Positions 23,302 through 31,265 of a DNA stretch of 39,257 nt are shown piece after piece (position 1 is the first letter of the stretch; each line of letters opens with the position of its first letter). Position numbers and translations under genes: made by a program. The notes beneath the pieces are model-generated. The model had not been told where the DNA came from. It searched no databases and saw only the letters and a program-made list of their open reading frames with translations. Origin of the DNA: Chloroflexota bacterium (GTDB taxonomy: Bacteria > Chloroflexota > UBA6077 > FW602-bin22 > CADDYW01); NCBI GenBank assembly GCA_902810745.1, contig CADDYW010000036.1, positions 1-39,257 of the forward strand. The letters run 5' to 3'.

Positions 23302-24825
23302 TCATTCTTTCGCCAGCGTGGCAAAAATCGGCGCCAGCGCGGGATACAGATGCAGGTAGGCGTCGCGGTAGAGGTGATCGTACGTGGCCGCGCGAACGGG
23401 GTCGGGCAGATACTGTCGCGTCTCGCGGGCGACCGATGCCGTCGCCGTGGTGACGTCGCGGAAGACCCCGACCCCGACGCCGGCCAGCAGCGCGCTGCCG
23501 AGCGCGACCGCTTCTGGCACCTCGACGGCGAGCACCGGCCAGTTGAGAACGTCGGCGCGGATCTGGAGCCAGAGCGAGGAGCGTCCACCTCCGCCAACGA
23601 CGCGAATCGGCTCGGACAGGTCGCCGACGAGGCCGCGTACGACTTCGAGCGAGTGCCGAATCCCGAAGGCGATCCCCTCCAGCAGCGCGCGCGTCAGATG
23701 TCCAGGCTCGTGCGAGGGTCGCAGACCGACGAACGCCGCGGCGACGTTCTCATCGCCGATCGGACTGCCGTTGCCGCCAAGATACGGGAGGTAGAGGAGA
23801 CCGCTGGCGCCCGGTGGTGCTCGGCGCGCGGCCTCCAGCGCGCTCGCCACCGAATCTGCTGCCCCCGGAAAGAGCTGCGCCGCAAGCCACGCGAGCCCTC
23901 CGCCGCTCATGGCCATGCCGGCCTGGACCACGTACTGATCGGACAGGACGTGGGCATAGCAGCAGATCCGCCTGAGCCGAAAGGTATCGTCGTCGCGATA
24001 ACTGGCGACGGGGATCACCACGCCCTCGGCAGTACCGATCGAGTCGACGACCTGGCCCGGAAAGACCGCGCCCGCGGCGACGGCGCCGCAGAGGTGGTCG
24101 TGTCCGCCGATGGCGACGGGAAGTCCCGTCGGAAGTCCGGTCTCCCGCGCGGCGTCCGGCGTAACCGTGCCGATCGGCATGCCCGATTCGACGAGACGCG
24201 GAAGCTGCCCGGCGTGCAGGCCGGCGATCTCGAGCATCTCCTCGGACCACCGACGGGTGCGCTGGTCGAGGAACATCGTGCGCGAAGCCAGGCTAAAGTC
24301 CGTCGCCGCCTCGCCGGTGAGGTGCCAGCCGACGAAGTCCGAGACTGAGAGCCAGCGGTGCAGTGCGTGGCAGACCCACGGCTCGTGCTCCTGGAGCCAG
24401 ACGATTTTGTAGAGCGTGTGGACGTGGCGTGGCGCCTGCCCGGTGATCTGGAAGATGCGGCGCGAGTCGTGCTCGCTCAGCACCCGCTGCAGCTGCGGCT
24501 CGGTCCGCGGATCGTACCACGGGATGATGCGGTACAGCGGCTCTCCCGACCTGTCGAGCGGAACACCGGCCTCGGCCATGCTGGCGATCCCCACGGCGAG
24601 CACCGGCCCGGTGGCCGCGCTCGTCACCTGGCGAAGGCAGATCACGACCCCTTCCCACAGCTGCGCTGGATCGATCTCGCGGGCAGCCGGTCCCCCGCCT
24701 CCCGGCTCGACGTCGACGTAGGGCGTAGGACGCGATGCGACCGCGACGACACGGCCGGAAGCTGGATCGAAGGCGACGGCCTTGGTGTTCGTTGTGCCAA
24801 TGTCGAGGCCGATCAGGACACTCAT
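23302..24825 (-). CDS. FGGY-family carbohydrate kinase (xylulokinase/gluconokinase-like)
   Basis: The 507-residue protein has the FGGY signatures: LIGLDIGTTNTKAVAFD at 4-20 (phosphate 1), GGHDHLCGA at 240-248 with D243 as the predicted catalytic base, and VVGGGGRSSLWLQIRADVLN near the C-terminus. Family members phosphorylate a terminal hydroxyl of a sugar or polyol. Start: ATG 24825; the frame remains open upstream but residues beyond have no similarity, and a TATACT box lies at 24879-24884. It is divergent from a TIM-barrel isomerase/epimerase, with which it presumably shares a sugar pathway. The sugar (xylulose, ribulose, erythritol, gluconate) cannot be read from the sequence. Confidence 0.92.
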   Translation of the reverse strand: MSVLIGLDIGTTNTKAVAFDPASGRVVAVASRPTPYVDVEPGGGGPAAREIDPAQLWEGVVICLRQVTSAATGPVLAVGIASMAEAGVPLDRSGEPLYRIIPWYDPRTEPQLQRVLSEHDSRRIFQITGQAPRHVHTLYKIVWLQEHEPWVCHALHRWLSVSDFVGWHLTGEAATDFSLASRTMFLDQRTRRWSEEMLEIAGLHAGQLPRLVESGMPIGTVTPDAARETGLPTGLPVAIGGHDHLCGAVAAGAVFPGQVVDSIGTAEGVVIPVASYRDDDTFRLRRICCYAHVLSDQYVVQAGMAMSGGGLAWLAAQLFPGAADSVASALEAARRAPPGASGLLYLPYLGGNGSPIGDENVAAAFVGLRPSHEPGHLTRALLEGIAFGIRHSLEVVRGLVGDLSEPIRVVGGGGRSSLWLQIRADVLNWPVLAVEVPEAVALGSALLAGVGVGVFRDVTTATASVARETRQYLPDPVRAATYDHLYRDAYLHLYPALAPIFATLAKE

Positions 24826-24850
24826 GTACCTGCTCTGCTCCCCCGTGAAT

Positions 24851-24868
24851 TGCCGGTAAGGACCGGCA
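24851..24868. promoter_or_regulatory. Small palindrome in the kinase leader
   Basis: TGCCGGT (24851-24857), AAGG, ACCGGCA (24862-24868): a 7-bp inverted repeat between the kinase start and its -10 candidate (minus-strand TATACT at 24884-24879). It could be an operator or a leader hairpin. Confidence 0.35.
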
Positions 24869-24916
24869 CTGCTCCCCAAGTATACCTGCTTCGTCCCGGG
24901 GCATCTGCTGCGACTA

Positions 24917-24945
24917 TTGACAGGTCCGGCGTGGACGAGTATATC
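24917..24945 (+). promoter_or_regulatory. Promoter of the TIM-barrel epimerase gene
   Basis: Consensus TTGACA (24917-24922), a 17-bp spacer and TATATC (24940-24945) lie about 50 bp upstream of the GTG start at 24995. A strong sigma-70 candidate. Confidence 0.65.
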
Positions 24946-24994
24946 CGAAGCACTCGCTCGACATCGGTGGCCTGTGAACAGGCGGAGGTACGCC

Positions 24995-25957
24995 GTGAAG
25001 ATCGGATTGTACAGCATCACGTACCTGGGCATCTGGTATCGTGGGCGCGCGCTGACCATCCCGGAGGTGGTCGATCGGGCGGCGGCGATTGGTTTCGACG
25101 GGATCGAGATCGACGGCAAACGACCTCACGGAAACGGCATGGACCTCGACGACCGGGCGCGCCGAGAGATCCGCGATCTGTGCGCGGCGAAGGGAATCGA
25201 GATCATCGGCGTGGCCTCGAACAATGACTTCTCCAGCCCGGTTCCCGAGCATCGGGAGTGCCAGCTCCTGATGGTCCGGGAGCAGATCCGCCTCTGCCGC
25301 GATCTCGGCGGCAAGGTCGTCCGCCTCTTCTTTGCCTGGCCCGGCGTCACGCTCGATGCGAACGGCCTCGCCTCGTACGAGATCGCGCGAACGATCTGGG
25401 CGGAGAACAGCCGCTACAGCACCCGCCGCGAGCAGTGGGGCCACGTTCGCGATTGTCTGAAAGAAGCGGCGCGCATGGCGGAGGACGCGGGAATCACTCT
25501 GGCCCTGCAGAATCACACCCCACTCCTGCGCCATTACCGGGACATGCTGGACATGATCGATCAGGTTGGCTCCCCGGCACTGCGGGCCTGTCTCGACGTT
25601 CCGATCCTCGAGCGGCAGGACGACGAGTACGTCTGGCAGGCCGTTCGAGAGACGGGAACGCGACAGGTTCACTCGCACTTCGGCGGCGAGTTCGAGCGCG
25701 ACGTGGGTGGTGTCATCCGACAGCGCCCGATCGAGTTTGGTCGCCCGGTCGCGAACTACCCCGCCTTCATCCGCGCGCTCAAGAGCATCGGCTATGATGG
25801 CTACCTCTCCTACGAGTTCTGCCACCCTGCACTGGACGAACGCGGCGAGATGCAGGGTCTGGCCTACGTCGACGAGCAGGCACAGCTAGCGTTCGAATAC
25901 CTGCGCGACCTCCTGGTGGACGAAGGCGCCTACACCAGGAGTGCCGTCCCGACCTGA
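24995..25957 (+). CDS. Sugar phosphate isomerase/epimerase (xylose-isomerase-like TIM barrel)
   Basis: The 320-residue product has the AP-endonuclease-2/xylose-isomerase fold pattern: KIGLYSITYLGIW start, FDGIEIDGKRPHG, LALQNHTPLL near residues 171-180, HSHFGGEF and YDGYLSYEFCHP. The His, Asp and Glu metal ligands sit in the expected strands. These enzymes interconvert or cleave sugars or inositol derivatives using a divalent metal. The frame is open to 24917, but the promoter there and the GGAGG site at 24983-24987 fix the GTG at 24995. The next gene, 89 bp later, has the same fold, so the two are probably co-transcribed. Confidence 0.9.
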   Translation: MKIGLYSITYLGIWYRGRALTIPEVVDRAAAIGFDGIEIDGKRPHGNGMDLDDRARREIRDLCAAKGIEIIGVASNNDFSSPVPEHRECQLLMVREQIRLCRDLGGKVVRLFFAWPGVTLDANGLASYEIARTIWAENSRYSTRREQWGHVRDCLKEAARMAEDAGITLALQNHTPLLRHYRDMLDMIDQVGSPALRACLDVPILERQDDEYVWQAVRETGTRQVHSHFGGEFERDVGGVIRQRPIEFGRPVANYPAFIRALKSIGYDGYLSYEFCHPALDERGEMQGLAYVDEQAQLAFEYLRDLLVDEGAYTRSAVPT

Positions 25958-26046
25958 TCAGACGGGGCGGCCAGCTGCACCCGGCCGGCGTTAGAAGCGC
26001 AATGGCGTTTCGCGCCTCGGCTGAACCGACAGTGAGGAGGATTTCC

Positions 26047-26856
26047 GTGCCAGAGATTGGAATCGCGGGTTGGATCTTTCATCAGTCGATTCTGCGCAAC
26101 AAGACGATGACTCTGCTAGAGATGCCGTCGGTCTGCAAGTCGCTCGGGGTCGAGACGATCGAGCTGGTCTCGACCTTCTTCGAGAGTCAGACCGCGCAGT
26201 ATCTGAATCAGCTACGCTCGGCGATCCAGGAGCAGGGACTGCGCGTCCGCAACATCGCGGTCGACATGGGGAACATCGCCAATCCCGACGACGTCGTTCG
26301 ACGCACCGACATCGAGGCGCTGAAGCAGTGGTTCCACGTGGCGAGGGCGCTCGGATCCGAGGCGATTCGCATCAACAGCGGTCCGGCGAGCCCGGACGAC
26401 CGCGAGGCGATCGAGCGCATTGTCGAGGGCTATCGCGAGCTAGCGGCCGAGGCGGCTCACACCGGCGTCTACCTGCTGATCGAGAACCACGGGGGTGCAT
26501 CTGCCGATCCGAAGAACATCCAGGCGTTCCTCGATCGCGTCGGCTCGTCCTGGTTTCGGGCGTGCCCGGACACGTCGAACTTCACGAACGACACCTGGGA
26601 GGAGGGCATGCGGATCATGGCCCCCCGCGCCTTCTCTTGTCACGTCAAGGTGCATACCTACAGCCCCGATGGTAAGCAGAGCTGGACCTGGCGGGATGGC
26701 CAGACCCGTTCCTATGACCTGAAGCGCTGCTTGCAGATCCTCAAGGAAGCTCACTACGAGGGACCACTCTGCGTCGAAGCGGGGGCGTCGGCCACCGAGA
26801 TTGACTGCGCTCGCGATGCGATTCGCTACGTGCGGGATCTCTGGGCCACGGCGTAG
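26047..26856 (+). CDS. Sugar phosphate isomerase/epimerase (TIM barrel), second copy
   Basis: A 269-residue protein of the same xylose-isomerase-like fold but clearly different in sequence from its upstream neighbour. It shows PEIGIAGWIFHQSI at the start, ETIELVSTFF, IRINSGPASPDDREAIERIVEGYRELA, and the metal-site strands LLIENHGG, ACPDTSNFTN, CHVKVHTY and LCVEAGA. The Glu, Asp, His and Glu ligands are visible. GTG 26047 is preceded by GAGGAGG; a longer frame from 26002 has no ribosome-binding site. It follows the first epimerase by 89 bp and precedes a Gfo/Idh dehydrogenase, a common pairing in inositol or uncommon sugar degradation. Confidence 0.9.
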   Translation: MPEIGIAGWIFHQSILRNKTMTLLEMPSVCKSLGVETIELVSTFFESQTAQYLNQLRSAIQEQGLRVRNIAVDMGNIANPDDVVRRTDIEALKQWFHVARALGSEAIRINSGPASPDDREAIERIVEGYRELAAEAAHTGVYLLIENHGGASADPKNIQAFLDRVGSSWFRACPDTSNFTNDTWEEGMRIMAPRAFSCHVKVHTYSPDGKQSWTWRDGQTRSYDLKRCLQILKEAHYEGPLCVEAGASATEIDCARDAIRYVRDLWATA

Positions 26857-26947
26857 GCTCGATCGGCACGTGACATGCGCTGTCTGGAAAGGCAGGCGGA
26901 GGAACCTCGGACGACAGCCGTGGGCAACGTCCGTCGGCCGACCACGT

Positions 26948-26983
26948 GTCCGTTGGGGCTGTTGGCGAATCGCCCCGACGGAC
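26948..26983 (+). other. Strong hairpin between epimerase and dehydrogenase genes
   Basis: Arms 26948-26959 (GTCCGTTGGGGC) and 26972-26983 (GCCCCGACGGAC) pair over 12 bp with one G·U and a 12-nt loop. It lies in the 289-bp gap before the Gfo/Idh gene. No T-run follows, so it may protect or punctuate the message rather than terminate it. Confidence 0.6.
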
Positions 26984-27145
26984 GGCTCACTCGCTACAGC
27001 GTACCGGGAGGCGCGGCAAAGTCGCGGAGTCGTTGCCGGGCCTGGATCAGGACGTCAGCCCGCTGGCCCGACGTCCGTCCTTCCGTCGTCTCGCCAGACC
27101 GAGGGCTCAGCACTCAGAACGCAGCATTGTACGTAGGAGGACGGT

Positions 27146-28405
27146 ATGGTCGAACCAATTCGAATCGGGATCATCGGCTGTGGCCGAATCGTGCCCGCTC
27201 ACCTGCGTGGCTACGCAACGCTTCGCCAGCTCGGCTACGACAACTTTCGCATCACCGCGCTCTATTCCTCCAAGCGGAGCGACGCGGAGATGTTCCGCAA
27301 GCGGGGCGAGGGCCCGCCGCCCCGATCCCCGGTCAGCAAAGCTCCCGGAGATCCGCTCAGCGCACCGCATATGTACGTGAGCGACTTCCAATCCGACGTC
27401 GAGGCACGGGTCTTCGACAGCTTCGATGAGCTACTCGGTAGTGGGATCGTCGACGCGCTCGACATTCCCGCCTCGGTCTTTGCGCATCATCCGTACACGG
27501 TCAAGGCAGCCAACGCTGGCAAGCACGTTCTGGTGCAGAAGCCATTCTCGGTCAGCGTCGCGGCCGGTCGCCAGATGGTCGAGGCGGCGAAGCGCAATCG
27601 GATTACCCTCGGGGTTACCGAGAACGTGCGGTACGCCGAAGGGACGCGCATGGCGCGCTGGGCGATCGAGCGGGGTTATCTCGGCGACGTGCAGATGGTG
27701 GCCTCGATTGGCATCGGAACGGCTGAATGGTCGCCGGATAAGGTCGTCGCGGATACACCGTGGCGCCATTCTCAGGTCCTGGCCGGCGGCGGTCCGAGCC
27801 TGGATATCGGCGTGCATCTGTTCCACCGGGTGCGCTACCTCTGTGGTGAGGTACGGGCAGTTGGGGCGATCGTGCGTACCTTCGAGAAGGAGCGGTACCG
27901 GCGCGACGAGGCCGGTAACATCCGCGAGACGATCTACCCCGATACTGATGATGCCTTCATGGCGACCTTTGAGCTAGCGAACGGGGGGATCGGCCAGATG
28001 TCGTTTACCTGGGCAGGACATGGCGAGCCGACGAGCCTTCCCGGCGGTATGGTCATCTATGGAAGTAAGGGATGCCTCAAAGGGAGTCGTCTGTTTCGAG
28101 ACGGTCGCGAGCCGATCGAGCTCCGCGACCTCTTCGAGGCCGAGGCGACAGCCGAGGAGAAGAGGCGATGGCTCCCGGTGAGGACCGCCGATGGGTTTGC
28201 GCTTGGCTTCTATGATTTTCTCGCGGCGATCGAGCGCGGCGGTCAGCCCGAGATGAGCGGGGACGAAGGACTGCGGGACGTCGCGGCAGCGTTCAGTATC
28301 CTGGAGTCCGGGCTTGCCGGCCATCCGGTGCTGGTCGAGGACGTCCTCAGCGGTAAGGTCCGCGCGGCACAGAAAGCGATCGACGAGTATTATGGACTCC
28401 AGTGA
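27146..28405 (+). CDS. Gfo/Idh/MocA family oxidoreductase, second copy
   Basis: A 419-residue NAD(P)-dependent dehydrogenase. The Rossmann domain starts IRIGIIGCGRIVPAHLRGY (5-23); KHVLVQKPFSVS around residue 126-137 replaces the usual EKP with QKP while keeping the catalytic lysine. LAGGGPSLDIGVHLFHRVRYL has the conserved Asp/His region of the C-terminal domain. It is longer than the copy at 7243 because of an insertion (about 43-85) between the first and second Rossmann strands. ATG 27146 follows GTAGGAGG. With the TIM-barrel enzymes upstream it probably forms an oxidation/isomerisation route for one sugar or inositol. Confidence 0.9.
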   Translation: MVEPIRIGIIGCGRIVPAHLRGYATLRQLGYDNFRITALYSSKRSDAEMFRKRGEGPPPRSPVSKAPGDPLSAPHMYVSDFQSDVEARVFDSFDELLGSGIVDALDIPASVFAHHPYTVKAANAGKHVLVQKPFSVSVAAGRQMVEAAKRNRITLGVTENVRYAEGTRMARWAIERGYLGDVQMVASIGIGTAEWSPDKVVADTPWRHSQVLAGGGPSLDIGVHLFHRVRYLCGEVRAVGAIVRTFEKERYRRDEAGNIRETIYPDTDDAFMATFELANGGIGQMSFTWAGHGEPTSLPGGMVIYGSKGCLKGSRLFRDGREPIELRDLFEAEATAEEKRRWLPVRTADGFALGFYDFLAAIERGGQPEMSGDEGLRDVAAAFSILESGLAGHPVLVEDVLSGKVRAAQKAIDEYYGLQ

Positions 28406-28458
28406 CATGACCAGCGCGGATCCACCTCGGACGAGCGCTATGAACAGGAGCACAGGCG

Positions 28459-29028
28459 ATGACACGATCGGTGCCCTGGACGTCGGCGGACCTGGAGCTG
28501 TTCCCTGACGACGGCAAGCGCTACGAGATTGTCGATGGAGAGTTGTTCGTGTCGAAGCAATCGGACTGGAACCACCAGTTGATCTGCCTTCGACTAGGCG
28601 CAGCTCTCGATCATTGGTCCAGTGAGACCGTAGCTGGAGTAGCGAACGCCGCTCCGGGTATTCTCTTCGGCGATGAGGATGACGTCGCTCCGGACGTCGT
28701 CTGGATCAGCCGGGAGCGCCTCTCGAGTGTCCTTGCCGAGGATGGCAAGCTGCACGGAGCACCCGACCTCGTCGTCGAGGTGCTGTCGCCCGGGCCCGTG
28801 AACGAGCGTCGGGACCGCGAGGCGAAGCTGAAGCTTTACTCTCAGCGGGGAGGCCGGGAATACTGGATCGTCGACTGGCGTCAGCGCAAGCTCGAAGTCT
28901 ACCGGCGCCAGGAAGCGGCCTTGCAGCTCATCGCCACGCTTTACGAATGGGATACGCTGTCGTCGCCGCTCCTGGCCGGCTTTTCGTGCCCACTCTGGTC
29001 GCTCTTTGCCGCCATTCCCAGTAGCTGA
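28459..29028 (+). CDS. Uma2-family (DUF820) putative endonuclease
   Basis: The 189-residue protein fits the Uma2/DUF820 family, a PD-(D/E)xK nuclease-fold group common in Chloroflexota and Cyanobacteria. Visible motifs are RYEIVDGELFV, the VAPDVVWIS strand with the putative catalytic Asp, DLVVEVLSPGP with the Glu, KLKLYSQRGGREYWIVDW with the Lys and the closing strand. The cellular function is unknown; many copies occur per genome, often alone. ATG 28459 is preceded by AGGAG at about 8 nt. It follows the Gfo/Idh gene by 53 bp and may be read in the same transcript, but a metabolic link is not implied. Confidence 0.85.
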   Translation: MTRSVPWTSADLELFPDDGKRYEIVDGELFVSKQSDWNHQLICLRLGAALDHWSSETVAGVANAAPGILFGDEDDVAPDVVWISRERLSSVLAEDGKLHGAPDLVVEVLSPGPVNERRDREAKLKLYSQRGGREYWIVDWRQRKLEVYRRQEAALQLIATLYEWDTLSSPLLAGFSCPLWSLFAAIPSS

Positions 29029-29091
29029 GCAATGCGCAGTCCGCGAGTGCCGTCGTCCTGGCACGCCCTGGCGTCGCGGATTGCGCGTTGC
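29029..29091. repeat. Long nested hairpin between convergent genes
   Basis: Arms 29029-29046 (GCAATGCGCAGTCCGCGA) and 29074-29091 pair over 18 bp with two G·U pairs in plus-strand RNA. An inner stem GTGCC (29047-29051) / GGCAC (29060-29064) lies inside the loop. It begins right after the Uma2 stop and is followed by the convergent kinase gene, so it may act as a terminator or transcript-end structure. No T-run is present. Confidence 0.7.
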
Positions 29092-29125
29092 GCTCGGCGT
29101 CCTCGTGCGATGATCCAGCAAAGAA

Positions 29126-29857
29126 CTAGGCAAAATAGCCCGGCACGTGCTTCCTGACGGCGATGGCGCGAATCGCGTCTGCGAGTGCGCGAATCGCGAC
29201 CTCGTTGATCCGATCGGTCGGCACGATCAGATCGGCGTAGCGCCGCGTGGCGGCGGTGTAGATGGGATAATTCGGCTTCACGTCGCGCCGATACCAGGAG
29301 ATCACGCCTTCGAGCGTCGCCCCGCGCTCGGTGATGTCGCGATGTACCCGCCGCAAGACGCGCTCGTCATCGTCGACCTCGGTGTAGAGGCGCAGGTCGG
29401 CGAGAGCGCGGCAGCGCTCGTCCCAGAGAGCAAAGAGGCCCTCGACCAGAACCAGGCCAGCCGGGCCGACCACGCGTGGCGGGTCGCCGCGCTGGTGGGG
29501 ACGTGTCCCCGGAGCCGGCTCGACAATGGAGCGCCCGGCGCAGAGAGCTTCGAGCGCATCGTGGAAGGCAGTCCAGTGCAGCGCATTCGAGCTGTTCGCG
29601 GTGCGAACCTTCTCGCGCTCCTCTGGCGTGTACTCCGCGAAATCGCGAAAGTAACGATCCTGCCCGAGGATCACCGGCTGCAGATCGGCGAGCACGTCCG
29701 CTAGCGCCCGCGCCAGGGTACTCTTCCCGGTCGCTGATCCCCCCGCGATGGCGACGACGACCGGGCGAGGAGCTGGTGGGCCATCAGGTGTTTGCTGCTG
29801 GATGGTCGGATCGGGCTGACGTGTGCCCGCGCTCGACGGACTGTCCGTGCTCGCCAA
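29126..29857 (-). CDS. Uridine kinase/phosphoribulokinase-like kinase
   Basis: The 243-residue protein is a P-loop kinase of the uridine kinase type: VVVAIAGGSATGKSTLARAL with Walker A at about residues 39-46, QDRYFRDFAEYTPEER, NALHWTAFHDALEAL, LVLVEGLFALWD, and a DDDERVLRRVHRDITERGATLEGVISWY lid helix, all as in Udk. It would phosphorylate uridine or a related nucleoside or sugar. The N-terminal 30 residues are Ser/Pro/Gln-rich and extra. The start is TTG 29857, chosen because AAGGAG lies 6 nt upstream; an ATG at 29935 would add 26 residues but has a weak site. A consensus promoter lies at 30078-30106. Confidence 0.87.
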   Translation of the reverse strand: MASTDSPSSAGTRQPDPTIQQQTPDGPPAPRPVVVAIAGGSATGKSTLARALADVLADLQPVILGQDRYFRDFAEYTPEEREKVRTANSSNALHWTAFHDALEALCAGRSIVEPAPGTRPHQRGDPPRVVGPAGLVLVEGLFALWDERCRALADLRLYTEVDDDERVLRRVHRDITERGATLEGVISWYRRDVKPNYPIYTAATRRYADLIVPTDRINEVAIRALADAIRAIAVRKHVPGYFA

Positions 29858-30077
29858 CCGATTCTCCTTCCGTCGAAGACCGATCCCGGCACGGTCGTGC
29901 TCCGATAGGCCGGCCGGCGGATCAGGTGCCTTCATCCATCCCGTGGGCGAGATGGGTATCTGTAACCTGCATCCACGAGCGCCGTGGGAGGCACGCGCAC
30001 CCGGCATCCCATCCTCGACGCCCCCTGCCCCGGGCAATCGTGCAGTGCTTCGACCGATCAACCGCGTGGCGACCGTG

Positions 30078-30106
30078 AGAATAGTGCGGATCGGTGCGAA
30101 TGTCAA
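30078..30106 (-). promoter_or_regulatory. Promoter of the uridine-kinase-like gene
   Basis: On the minus strand TTGACA (30106-30101), 17-bp spacer, TATTCT (30083-30078). The predicted start near 30071 leaves an unusually long leader before TTG 29857. Confidence 0.65.
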
Positions 30107-30201
30107 ACGAGGCCGATGCGTCGCGAGGAGCCGCGTGTGTCCAACGCGTGCATCGAGGCCAGGACGTCGCACCGCACGCGGTAGTAATGTACGTTCGATT
30201 A

Positions 30202-30229
30202 TTGACAGACACGACCGTTTTGATATACT
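30202..30229 (+). promoter_or_regulatory. Promoter of the ABC sugar importer operon
   Basis: TTGACA (30202-30207), 16-bp spacer, TATACT (30224-30229), with TGA directly before the -10 giving an extended -10. Transcription would start near 30236, about 80 nt upstream of the first permease. Confidence 0.75.
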
Positions 30230-30314
30230 GGCGCAAACTTCCGAGGTGCGTGGCTACAGGCCAGATCCGCTCCCCGCGGAGCTCCGTGGTCCGGGAATTC
30301 GCTCAGCAGGAGGA

Positions 30315-31262
30315 ATGGTGGCGACTCGATCGATTGCCCGACCGGTTGCCGGTCCCAGACGAGGGTCGCTGGCGCGGTCGGAAGCAAGGTGGTTTTACTT
30401 CTTTATCTCCCCTTGGATCGTCGGTTTCCTCGTGTTCACTGCTTTCCCGATCATGGCGTCCTCGTACTTGAGTCTGACCCATAACGATCCAGTCAATTGG
30501 CCGCCGAAGTGGGTCGGGCTCGCGAACTACGATCTGATGATTCACGATAAGCTGTTCTGGAAGTCTCTTCTGGTTACTGGCTACTACATGGCGCTCGAGG
30601 TGCCGCTGAGCATCATCTTTGCCATCATCGTCGCCTTGCTGCTCAACCAGAAGATTCCTGGTCTCTCCGTGTGGCGGTCGATCTATTACCTGCCCGCGAT
30701 CACGCCAGCCGTGGCAGTCGCACTGATGTGGGGCTGGGTCTTCCAGCCCTCGTTTGGCTTGCTCAATGGCACGCTTTGGTCCCTCTTCCACATCGTCGGA
30801 CCGAAGTGGCTCATCCAGCCTGAGCTGGTGATCCCCACCTTCGTGATCATGGGACTGTGGCAGTTTGGCGGAGCGATGCTGATCTACCTGGCAGCAGTCC
30901 AAGCTGTTCCCACCGCGCTGTACGAGGCGGCAAAGATCGATGGTGCGAATGTCGTTCAACAGGCTCTCCACGTCACGATTCCCGCGATCACGCCGGTGAT
31001 CTTCTTCAACCTGATCCTGGGGATCATCGGCGCCTCGCAGGTGTTCGTCCCCGCTTTCATCATTACCCAGGGCGGCCCGCAGTACGCCTCGTACTTCTAC
31101 GTCTTCGGCATCTACCAGAATGCCTTCACCTACATCAGCAACATGGGGTATGCCGATGCGCTGTCGTGGGTTCTGTTCATTGTCATGCTGGTGTTGACGC
31201 TGCTGGCGTTCAAATCGTCACACTTCTGGGTCCACTATGAAGCGCCGGGTGAGGGGAAATAA
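30315..31262 (+). CDS. ABC sugar importer permease (MalF/UgpA type)
   Basis: The 315-residue membrane protein has the inner-membrane permease layout of carbohydrate ABC importers, six membrane segments starting with WFYFFISPWIVGFLVFTAFP at about residues 23-42. The EAA loop YEAAKIDGANVVQQALHVTIP at about 203-223 contacts the ATPase. The AGGAGG site (30308-30313) is only 1 nt from ATG 30315 and 4 nt from the in-frame GTG 30318, so the start could be either. It is followed after 3 bp by the second permease. No ATPase gene is adjacent; such importers often share an MsmX-like ATPase encoded elsewhere. Confidence 0.93.
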   Translation: MVATRSIARPVAGPRRGSLARSEARWFYFFISPWIVGFLVFTAFPIMASSYLSLTHNDPVNWPPKWVGLANYDLMIHDKLFWKSLLVTGYYMALEVPLSIIFAIIVALLLNQKIPGLSVWRSIYYLPAITPAVAVALMWGWVFQPSFGLLNGTLWSLFHIVGPKWLIQPELVIPTFVIMGLWQFGGAMLIYLAAVQAVPTALYEAAKIDGANVVQQALHVTIPAITPVIFFNLILGIIGASQVFVPAFIITQGGPQYASYFYVFGIYQNAFTYISNMGYADALSWVLFIVMLVLTLLAFKSSHFWVHYEAPGEGK

Positions 31263-31265
31263 GCA

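Larger units (their letters stand above)
29858..30314. other. Divergent regulatory region, kinase and ABC importer
   Basis: This 457-bp gap has no convincing gene. It contains one strong promoter facing each way (30078-30106 minus, 30202-30229 plus) and a kinase leader of roughly 210 nt, in which no known riboswitch was recognised. Confidence 0.6.

Noticed and set aside
24826..25119. N-terminal extension of the FGGY kinase to 605 residues
   Set aside because: The extension overlaps the divergent epimerase gene and its promoter and lacks similarity; family length is about 500.
29858..30172. N-terminal extension of the uridine-kinase-like protein
   Set aside because: The consensus promoter at 30106-30078 lies downstream of the longest start, and the TTG at 29857 has the best ribosome-binding site.
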